NCBI GenBank assembly: GCA_002746645.1
Contig: PDPU01000024.1
Location: 1-64,000, forward strand
Source of the DNA: Gammaproteobacteria bacterium
GTDB lineage: Bacteria > Pseudomonadota > Gammaproteobacteria > Granulosicoccales > Granulosicoccaceae
Length of the DNA stretch: 64,000 nucleotides
Direction of reading: 5' to 3'
Every line of letters begins with the position of its first letter. Positions within the stretch are counted from its first letter, which is position 1. This document shows positions 10,851 through 17,397 of this stretch, in pieces. Under the pieces are notes generated by a model that made no database searches, was not told where the DNA came from, and was given only the letters and a program-made list of their open reading frames with translations. A program made the position numbers and the translations under genes.

Positions 10851-13034
10851 TCATTCCGCTTCACGAGGCGCGAATGTCTCGACGCGTTGTCGTGAGCGTC
10901 GCGTGCTGGCAATCACCAGGCCCACACAGCTCAGTCCGGCAAGGTTTGCTGCGAAGTTCAACGGCCAGAAGCAGCCGATGAGTGCACCGAGCAGCAGTAC
11001 GTGGTGCCAGAGCGCCAGCGGCCCCTCGGCATGACGTTGCAGCAATGCGTTGGAGGCGTAGATGCCGGCAAGTGCGAAAATTGTTATCTGTGCAATCTCG
11101 AGAGCACTGCCGTTGATGATGGGCGTGTAGGCAAAGAGAAGCGGTACCACGTAGAGACCCTTGGCAATCTTCCACGCTTCGATGCCGGTGGCCATCGGGC
11201 GTGAGCCCGCGATTCCCGCCGCGGTGAAGGCGGCGAGACACACGGGGGGCGTGACGTTGCTGTCCTGACTCAGCCAGAACACGATCAGGTGCGCGGTCAG
11301 CAGAAAGCCGGTCATGAGTGTGGGGTCGACGAGTAGCGGTCGGATCGCCACGGCAAGGTCGAAGGGCATGGTACCCATGAGTGTTCGGGCCTCGTCGCGC
11401 GCCAGACCGTCGGCCAGCCGAGCCGGGAGTTCGGGGTCCACCAGCATGAAGCTCGCAGCAATGGCGGGGTCACTGATGCCCTGCACGAGCTGTTCGACGA
11501 TCAGCCCGTCGGCGAGCATGCCGGCCAGTGCCGGTGCCGAGAGAATCGACAGCACGATGTAGGCGGCAGTGACCGGCAGTCCCATGCCGAGCACGAGCGA
11601 GGCGAGCGTGACCAGTGCCAGCGCGAGCAGCAGCGAACCCTGCGACCATTCGGCAATCATCAGCGCGAAGGTGTTGGCCAGCCCCGAGGTGGTCACCGCG
11701 TTGTTGATGAGGCCGACGGCGACGAGCAGAACCGCCGTCATGATCGAGGTGCGAATGCCGAGCGTCAGCGCACGCAGGAGGTTCTGCGGCGTCATTCGGT
11801 TGGGCGTGAAGAAGCTCGTGACGATGATGGTGCCGATCGCCACGGTCGCCGCATAGCTCGGCGTGCGGCCCGAGACGAGCATCCAGGTCATCACGCCAAG
11901 GGGCAGCACGAAGTTCAGAAGCCCTGCCATCATGCGTTGCCGGTCTACCGGTTCGATCTCCTCGGTGCCGATGTGGTGCTTGAGGGCCTCGATGCGCACG
12001 ATGAAGGAAACCGACAGAAAATACAGTAAAGCCGGTATCACGGAGACGGTCACGATGGTGGCATAGGGAATGCCCGTGTAACTCGCCATGACGAAGGCGC
12101 CCGCGCCCATGATCGGCGGCATGAGCTGTCCGCCCGTGGACGAGGCAGCCTCGACGCCTGCGGCAAACCGGGGGCGGAAGCCGTTGGATTTCATGAGCGG
12201 TATCGTGATGACACCGGTGGACGCGGTGTTGGCGATGGCCGAGCCCGAGATGGTGCCGGTCAGTGCCGAGGAAATCACGGCCACGAAAGCAGCGCCGCCA
12301 CGAAAGCGTCCGGCAATGACTTTCGAGAATTCGATGACGAAGTCGGCCGCACCCGATACCACGAGAAAGGCACCGAAGATCATGAACAGCGTGATGTTCG
12401 ATGACGAAATCGTGGTGATGATGCCGAACATGCCTTCGTCGTTGTAGAGCGAGCGGAACAGCACGTCGTCGAGTGGCAGGCTGGCGGCACGGAAGGCGCC
12501 GGGCAGCATCTCGCCGAGAAACAGGATGTAGGACAGCGAGGCGATGATGAGCAGCGGGATCACCCAGCCGGTCAGGCGCCGCGTGAGTTCGATGGCGCCG
12601 AGGATCACGCTGCAGCCCGCGATGAAGTCGAGCGATGTGAACTGCCAGCTCTGGCCCGTCCGCGCGAGCGTGCGCTCGTAGAGCCCGTTCTCGGTTGCCG
12701 CGATCCAGAGTGCGGATGCGGCCACGGCGAGGCCGAAGAGGGCATTCAGCCAGAGGGACCAGCCAGGCTGTGTTCCCTTGCCGAAGCTGCGCGTGGTGAT
12801 GGCCGCAAGAAAGGCGAAACCGGCGAAGTGGATGGCGTTCTGCCAGATGCCGGGTTCGTGCAGCACCGAATTGGTCAGCACGTGCCACACGGCGAAGGCC
12901 GCAACGCCGAGAAGAAACAGCAGCCCGGGTATCGGTTCCAGTCGGGCCAGCTCGAGCGAGAACAGTCGATCGGCTGTGGTTGTGGTCGCGATACGATCCT
13001 TGCCGACGGGCTGCGGGCTGCTGTCCTTTCTCAT
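10851..13034 (-). CDS. TRAP transporter fused permease (DctQM fusion, TAXI type)
   Basis: A 727-residue integral membrane permease that fuses the small (DctQ-like) and large (DctM-like) TRAP subunits, as is usual for TAXI-type TRAP systems. The first 180 residues hold about five membrane segments. The remainder has the DctM pattern, with long hydrophobic helices and conserved glycine-rich turns such as GSAIANTASTGVITIPLMKS and GMGLPVTAAYIVL. It uses an ion gradient and a periplasmic binding protein to import small organic acids; the substrate is unknown. Only 4 bp separate it from the upstream binding-protein gene, so the two are co-transcribed. Confidence 0.95.
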   Translation of the reverse strand: MRKDSSPQPVGKDRIATTTTADRLFSLELARLEPIPGLLFLLGVAAFAVWHVLTNSVLHEPGIWQNAIHFAGFAFLAAITTRSFGKGTQPGWSLWLNALFGLAVAASALWIAATENGLYERTLARTGQSWQFTSLDFIAGCSVILGAIELTRRLTGWVIPLLIIASLSYILFLGEMLPGAFRAASLPLDDVLFRSLYNDEGMFGIITTISSSNITLFMIFGAFLVVSGAADFVIEFSKVIAGRFRGGAAFVAVISSALTGTISGSAIANTASTGVITIPLMKSNGFRPRFAAGVEAASSTGGQLMPPIMGAGAFVMASYTGIPYATIVTVSVIPALLYFLSVSFIVRIEALKHHIGTEEIEPVDRQRMMAGLLNFVLPLGVMTWMLVSGRTPSYAATVAIGTIIVTSFFTPNRMTPQNLLRALTLGIRTSIMTAVLLVAVGLINNAVTTSGLANTFALMIAEWSQGSLLLALALVTLASLVLGMGLPVTAAYIVLSILSAPALAGMLADGLIVEQLVQGISDPAIAASFMLVDPELPARLADGLARDEARTLMGTMPFDLAVAIRPLLVDPTLMTGFLLTAHLIVFWLSQDSNVTPPVCLAAFTAAGIAGSRPMATGIEAWKIAKGLYVVPLLFAYTPIINGSALEIAQITIFALAGIYASNALLQRHAEGPLALWHHVLLLGALIGCFWPLNFAANLAGLSCVGLVIASTRRSRQRVETFAPREAE

Positions 13035-13038
13035 GGGA

Positions 13039-14073
13039 TCACGGCTTCAGGTGATCCGGGATCTCGATACCGATTTCCTCGTAGTAGCGGGCGGCGCCCG
13101 GATGCAGTGGCACTGGCAGACCCGCGAGCGCGGCATCGGTCGACATGGCCCTGGTGGCCGGGTGAATGGCCGTCAGGAAGGGCAGGTTTTCGTAGATCGT
13201 CTTCGTCAGAAGGTACACATGGTTCTCGTCGACATCGGCGTTGACCGCGAGAAAGTTCGGTTGCGCGATGGTTTCGATGTCCTCATCCTGTCCGGGGTAG
13301 GTGCCGGCGGCGATGGTGTACGGCGTCCAGAGCTTGCGGCCGTCATCCATGGCTTCGGCCTGCTCGGCCGTCACCGACAGCAGTGTGACCTTGCCGGCGC
13401 TCGTCGACATGAGCTTCGTGATGGCCGAGGTGGGTGGGCCCGACGGAATGCCGGCTGCCGAGGCCTGGCCGTTGGCAAGCGCATCGGCGGATGGGCCGTA
13501 GCCCGCATGGAGCATTTCGAAGTCGTCAAGCGACAGGCCAAGGCCCGCGAGCAGCACTTCGTTGGAGCCGAGCGTGCCCGAGTTCTCCTTGCCCATCGCG
13601 ACCGTCCTGCCTTTCGCAGCGGCGAGGTCACTCACGGTACCGGTGTCGACAAGATCGCTTGCCAGCAGGAACTGTTCGACGTTCTGCCAGAGCATGCTGA
13701 TCGAACGCATGTTTTCCTGCGGCTCGGAAACCGACCCTGTGCCGGTGGCGGCGTAGGAGCCGTAAAGCCCCTGAAGGATGGCGAATTGCGCGTTGCCGGC
13801 AGCCATGGCCTGTACGTTGGCACCGGAGCCTGCCGAATTCACGGCGGTAAGGCTGAACTTCTCCTTCGGCAGCAGCTTGACCTTGGAGAGCGTGGCAATG
13901 GCAGTGCCGACCGGATGATAGGTGCCGCCCGTGGATGCGGTGTTGAGCACGTAGTCGGTGTCCTGAGCCGCTGCACCGAAGGACAGCGCGGCACCGAGAA
14001 TGGCTGCGACCGCGACACTGCCGAGGCGTGACGCACGGTTACCGAACAGCGCGGTGGCCAGTGAAGTCTTCAT
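13039..14073 (-). CDS. TAXI-family TRAP transporter solute-binding protein
   Basis: A 344-residue periplasmic binding protein. The start at 14073 is chosen because it yields a clean Sec signal peptide (MKTSLATALFGNR, then a hydrophobic stretch ending FGAAAQ). The TAXI signature is present: NTASTGGTYHPVGTAIATL, SAGSGANVQAM and AGNAQFAILQG. These proteins capture carboxylates or amino acids for the adjoining fused permease. A longer frame upstream is arginine/proline-rich and lacks a signal sequence, so it was rejected. An 85%-similar fragment of this gene's interior lies at 16459-16519, suggesting an old duplication. Confidence 0.94.
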   Translation of the reverse strand: MKTSLATALFGNRASRLGSVAVAAILGAALSFGAAAQDTDYVLNTASTGGTYHPVGTAIATLSKVKLLPKEKFSLTAVNSAGSGANVQAMAAGNAQFAILQGLYGSYAATGTGSVSEPQENMRSISMLWQNVEQFLLASDLVDTGTVSDLAAAKGRTVAMGKENSGTLGSNEVLLAGLGLSLDDFEMLHAGYGPSADALANGQASAAGIPSGPPTSAITKLMSTSAGKVTLLSVTAEQAEAMDDGRKLWTPYTIAAGTYPGQDEDIETIAQPNFLAVNADVDENHVYLLTKTIYENLPFLTAIHPATRAMSTDAALAGLPVPLHPGAARYYEEIGIEIPDHLKP

Positions 14074-14236
14074 GAATGTCTCGTGTGTGGAGGGGGTGCA
14101 CATTGTGCGAGGTTTGACTTGAGGAGACAAGCGCTGCACGGAGCGGCAGGGCCGGCGATGGGAACGCCGACTGGGCGCACGACAAGGCGCACGACAAATA
14201 GTGCGACGAAAAATACAGACAAAGGCGAAAAGGCAC

Positions 14237-14264
14237 TTGACACGAAAATGAATATCCATATAAT
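14237..14264 (+). promoter_or_regulatory. Perfect-consensus sigma70 promoter
   Basis: TTGACA at 14237-14242 and TATAAT at 14259-14264 are both exact consensus hexamers with a 16-bp spacer. Transcription should begin around 14271. Such a strong promoter in a GC-rich genome, with no conventional gene downstream and a terminator 230 bp on, points to a dedicated short transcript. Confidence 0.85.
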
Positions 14265-14316
14265 GCTGTCCCACTTCAGCAGAAGTGCAGTAAATACGCG
14301 TACAGGTATCGTCGTC

Positions 14317-14442
14317 ATGATGAACTTGATCAACGAACAATCCGGGGCGAAGAATCCGCTCGAGAACCGACCATCATGTGAACGCGGTTCGGTGGTTGAT
14401 GCGTGTTCGCACCCCCGTCAAGGCCATGGAGAACACAGGTAG
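14317..14442 (+). CDS. Possible 41-residue small protein within the short transcript
   Basis: An ATG-started frame begins MMNLINEQSGAKNP and encodes 41 residues rich in polar and charged amino acids, with two cysteines and no membrane segment. The ribosome binding site is weak (AGG about a dozen bases upstream). Its placement entirely between the strong promoter and the terminator makes it a candidate leader peptide or small protein. No run of a single regulatory codon is visible, so classical attenuation is not indicated. Confidence 0.35.
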   Translation: MMNLINEQSGAKNPLENRPSCERGSVVDACSHPRQGHGEHR

Positions 14443-14492
14443 TCGACATGCATGTGCCGGCTCCCGAGCCAGCACGTGTTTCCGCATCAAGG

Positions 14493-14526
14493 AACCCCGG
14501 TTGGCTCGTCTCACCGGGGTTTTTTT
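14493..14526 (+). terminator. Rho-independent terminator
   Basis: AACCCCGGT (14493-14501) pairs perfectly with ACCGGGGTT (14513-14521) around an 11-nt loop. It is followed directly by a run of T to 14526. Orientation is rightward. Confidence 0.92.
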
Positions 14527-14670
14527 GTGGTGTGGAAACCGTCGGTAACAAGGCGGTCGGCCACCCGATCCGAATCCCGGTACACCAGAGGCTGACAGTT
14601 GCAACCGATTCAATGGTACCGATTCGATGAATTCGGTCCTGTGCGTTGATGCGTGCCGGTGCCTTGAATT

Positions 14671-14810
14671 TTCCATGGCACGTTCTGATACGTATGCAGA
14701 ATCAAGAGCGGCTGTCTTCCTGCAAGGCAAACTCAGGATGAGCGCAGAAATCGAATTTCTGCGGAACGGGTTCGAATCCCGTACATGGAATTCCCCTCGC
14801 ACGGGAATTC
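14671..14810 (+). other. Multi-hairpin region with tRNA T-arm-like element
   Basis: Consecutive stems are visible: TTCTG/CAGAA (14683-14701), CGCAGAAAT/ATTTCTGCG around CGA (14743-14763), a T-arm-like ACGGG-TTCGAAT-CCCGT (14766-14782), and GAATTCCC/GGGAATTC (14788-14810). TTCCATG (14671-14677) can pair with CATGGAA (14784-14790) to close a cloverleaf-like domain, which is exclusive with the last hairpin. At about 120 nt and without a 7-nt anticodon loop, it is not a canonical tRNA. It could be a tRNA remnant such as an old attachment site, a tRNA-like regulatory RNA, or the structured leader of the slipin gene. Confidence 0.45.
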
Positions 14811-15130
14811 AATGCGACCTGAACGTCGCTTTGCAAACCGATTCGACTGGCGATTGCCCTCGGCAGTCATCACGAGAATCACCCCGGTTGTACCCCATGC
14901 GGGAAGAGCGGGAAAACGTGGTTTCGGTTCGGCCGAACTCGCGTTCGACGGCTCGACTCGCGGCATCCGCGCGATCCTGCGTTGCTGCAAGCCACCGGTC
15001 GCGAACCGAAGAGGAGCAGCGGAGCGAGGCAGTCGATGCCGAGCCCGCCGCCGCTTCGATGAGCTGCCGCTGGCGCGCTTCAACCCATCTCGCGGGTGCG
15101 GGGTACGGCCATCCAATCAAGGAGAACGCC

Positions 15131-16333
15131 ATGAACATCATGAGTCGAGCAGGAACGCTGCTGACGAATCTGACTCAGGAACGCCAGCCGCTGCGAACCA
15201 CGGTGGCGCCGAACGAGCGGGCCCTGCGCATTCGCGACCGCGCGGTCGTGGAAGTGCTCGGGCCGGGTGTGTACTGGAGGCTGCCGCTTGTCGGCAGGGA
15301 TTCCTTCGACGTGCACGACGCCTCCGTCGCACGGAGTGATGTTGCGCACCTTGAGGTGCTGGCCGAAACCCGACCGGATCTCGTTGCCGAACACTTCATC
15401 GAAGTCGATCTCGGCGCCGGTGAGGCGGCGCTTGTCTACGAAAACGACAAGCTCAGCGGGATTCAGGCTCCGGGTTCGCGCGTCTTCTACTGGAAGCCGA
15501 TCGTGGACGTGCGCATCGAACGCGTCGACATTTTCGACAACCTCAGGGTGCGAGAGGACATCGCACGCGTGATCGGTCGTGACAGCGCGCTGGCACGCTC
15601 GGCCGGAGTACTCGAAGCCCTGCTCGGTGTCGAGGTCGGTGATCGTCAGGTTGGTCTGCTGTACGACGGCGGTGTGCTGCTCGAGGAGTTGCAGCCGGGT
15701 TATCACCTGTTCTGGAAGTTCGGCAGGAAGCTGTCGGCGAAGATTCTGCATACGCGCTGGATCGTCCGGGACCTTGCCGGTCAGGAAATCCTGACGCGCG
15801 ACCGAGTGAGCCTGCGCATCAATCTCTCGGCAACCTACCGCATCATCGATGCGGTGCGTGTCAAGCAGAATGTGCAGAACCTCGGTGATTTCATCTACCG
15901 CGAGTTGCAGCTTGCGCTCAGGCGTGCCGTCGGTACGCGAACGCTCGACGAACTCCTGACGAACAAGTCGGTGCTCGACGAATGCATCAGCGAGGATGTC
16001 GTGGCTCGTCTCGACGAGGTCGGTGTGGAACTCGGCAGCATCGGTGTCAAGGACATCATCCTGCCGGGTGACATGAAGTCCATCCTCAACGAGGTTGTGC
16101 TGGCTGAAAAGACAGCTCAGGCCAACAACATTCGCCGACGCGAGGAAACCGCGGCAACGCGTTCTCTCATGAATACGGCGAAGCTGATGGCTGACAACCC
16201 GCTGCTCGTGCGTCTGAAGGAACTCGAAGCGCTTGAAAAGGTGACGCAGAACATCGATCGACTGACCGTCTACGGCGGCATCGACGGTGTCATGCAGAGT
16301 CTCGTCAGTCTGAACCCTGACGGTGATGGCTGA
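15131..16333 (+). CDS. Slipin/stomatin-like SPFH (band 7) protein
   Basis: A 400-residue member of the SPFH superfamily, membrane-associated scaffolds linked to stress tolerance and membrane microdomains. The start at 15131 is fixed by AAGGAG at 15119-15124. The N-terminal half has repeated beta-rich elements (ALRIRDRAVVEVLGPGVYWR, EAALVYENDKLSGI). The core band-7 domain follows from about residue 175 (HTRWIVRDLAGQEILTRDRV), with the typical ALRRAVGTRTLDELL and GVELGSIGVKDIILPGDMK. A coiled, charged segment with alanine/glutamate ends the protein. No transmembrane helix is obvious. A terminator-like hairpin follows at 16347. The DUF533/TerB-like gene downstream may be functionally related through membrane stress. 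Confidence 0.93.
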   Translation: MNIMSRAGTLLTNLTQERQPLRTTVAPNERALRIRDRAVVEVLGPGVYWRLPLVGRDSFDVHDASVARSDVAHLEVLAETRPDLVAEHFIEVDLGAGEAALVYENDKLSGIQAPGSRVFYWKPIVDVRIERVDIFDNLRVREDIARVIGRDSALARSAGVLEALLGVEVGDRQVGLLYDGGVLLEELQPGYHLFWKFGRKLSAKILHTRWIVRDLAGQEILTRDRVSLRINLSATYRIIDAVRVKQNVQNLGDFIYRELQLALRRAVGTRTLDELLTNKSVLDECISEDVVARLDEVGVELGSIGVKDIILPGDMKSILNEVVLAEKTAQANNIRRREETAATRSLMNTAKLMADNPLLVRLKELEALEKVTQNIDRLTVYGGIDGVMQSLVSLNPDGDG

Positions 16334-16346
16334 CGAAACGTTGCGG

Positions 16347-16380
16347 CAAGGGGGCCGGCAGTAGTGCGGACCCCCTTGTT
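16347..16380 (+). terminator. Terminator-like hairpin after slipin gene
   Basis: CAAGGGGG (16347-16354) pairs with CCCCCTTG (16371-16378), with possible inner CC/GG pairs. It is followed by a T-rich TTCGTTC. It is consistent with an intrinsic terminator with a short U-rich tail. Confidence 0.65.
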
Positions 16381-16458
16381 CGTTCCCGGTCATCACGCCG
16401 ATGTTCGCCTTGTGCACGCCGACGTTTACCCTGAAGGCATGCCATGCCCCGGGTGTTC

Positions 16459-16519
16459 TTTCCTGCGGTTCGGAAAACGGTTCCGTACCGGTGGCGGCGC
16501 AGGAGCCGTAACGCCCCTG
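16459..16519 (-). pseudogene. Relic of a TAXI solute-binding protein gene
   Basis: This 61-bp segment aligns without gaps to 13713-13773, inside the TAXI binding-protein gene. I count 52 identical positions by hand. On the minus strand it still reads QGRYGSCAATGTEPFSEPQE against QGLYGSYAATGTGSVSEPQE in the intact gene. The flanks are not clearly similar. It is a decayed fragment of a paralogue or of a duplication; no frame continues on either side. Confidence 0.75.
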
Positions 16520-16589
16520 CCGTGTTGAAATGTCGATCCGCCAACGCCATATTGCCTGTTCAAGTCATCATCCGAACGGATTACAGCCC

Positions 16590-17393
16590 ATGGACAGCAA
16601 GGCCATTCTCGAGCAACTGCTCGCTCAGTCCCGCAATGCCGTCAACAACGGCGTGCAGGCCGCCGAAGAACGCCGCTTCATCCCGCCACAGGGTGACGAG
16701 CGCACCGCGATGCTCAAGGGTGCGGGTGCCGGAGCTCTTGCCGCGGGTGCCGTGGCCATGTTCATGGGCAACAAGGGCTCGCGAAAATTCCTGAAGAAAG
16801 CCGCCAAATTCGGGGGTACGGCAGCACTGGGTGGCCTGGCCTACAAGGTTTACGCCGACATGCAGACTGCGCAGAATACCCAGCCCGCCCCTGCCACGGG
16901 TACGCCCATCCCCGCTGCCGACAGCGCGCCGTCTGCTGATCCGATTGCCATCGAATCCGATGCCGGCAAGCCGCCGTTGTCGTTGAATCTGGCCCAGTTC
17001 GAAAACAGCGCTCCCATCGACGAACTTGCCGAACCCGAGGCGCAGCAGCGCAGCGAATCGGTGCTGCGCGCCATGATCACTGCCGCGCGTGCCGACGGTC
17101 ACATCGACAGCAAGGAAATGGATGCCATCACGCAGGAAATCTCGGCACTCGGTCTGGAGCAGGATGTTTCGCGCTTCCTGCTCGACGAGATGAACAAGCC
17201 CGTGGATGCCGAGCGGATTGCCGGATTTGTCGACAGCCCCGAGGCGGGAGCCGAACTCTACATTGCCTCCGCGATGGTCATTGACCAGAGTGATGCTGCC
17301 GGTCGCGACTATCTCGGACATCTGGCCGCGGCGCTCGGGCTCAGCCCCTCGGTGGTCGCACTTCTGGAAGCGCCGCTGAAGGACGAGAGTTGA
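16590..17393 (+). CDS. DUF533/TerB-like inner membrane protein (YebE-like)
   Basis: A 267-residue protein. After about 45 residues (QLLAQSRNAVNNGVQ) comes a glycine/alanine-rich hydrophobic stretch (GAGAGALAAGAVAMFMG, then GGTAALGGLAYKVYADM), as in DUF533 proteins. Next is a proline/alanine linker of roughly 60 residues. The C-terminal alpha-helical TerB-like domain has the acidic metal-binding-type pattern MITAARADGHIDSKEMDAI and ends SPSVVALLEAPL. The function of the family is not firmly established; TerB domains are linked to tellurite and envelope stress. The stop is 4 bp from the convergent glycan gene's stop. Confidence 0.9.
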   Translation: MDSKAILEQLLAQSRNAVNNGVQAAEERRFIPPQGDERTAMLKGAGAGALAAGAVAMFMGNKGSRKFLKKAAKFGGTAALGGLAYKVYADMQTAQNTQPAPATGTPIPAADSAPSADPIAIESDAGKPPLSLNLAQFENSAPIDELAEPEAQQRSESVLRAMITAARADGHIDSKEMDAITQEISALGLEQDVSRFLLDEMNKPVDAERIAGFVDSPEAGAELYIASAMVIDQSDAAGRDYLGHLAAALGLSPSVVALLEAPLKDES

Positions 17394-17397
17394 AGCA

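Larger units (their letters stand above)
14271..14526 (+). ncRNA. Candidate small RNA or leader transcript, about 255 nt
   Basis: The interval is bounded by a perfect promoter (14237-14264) and a perfect intrinsic terminator (14493-14526). Inside is a strong hairpin, CATGTGC...GCACGTG, with inner GGCT/AGCC pairs and a CCCG loop (14451-14478); GAACCG/CGGTTC pairing is possible around 14364-14390. I do not recognise 6S, SRP, RNase P, tmRNA or a known riboswitch. It could be a regulatory RNA, a short mRNA for the 41-residue frame at 14317, or both. The sequence supports a transcript, not its function. Confidence 0.6.

Noticed and set aside
14766..14790. Canonical tRNA gene
   Set aside because: The T-arm is perfect, but no 5' acceptor strand, D-arm with GG or 7-nt anticodon loop occurs at the right distance; kept only as a tRNA-like finding.
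14627..15130. In-frame N-terminal extension of the slipin gene
   Set aside because: The extension is arginine/serine-rich, runs through the hairpin region and lacks a ribosome binding site, while ATG 15131 has a perfect AAGGAG.
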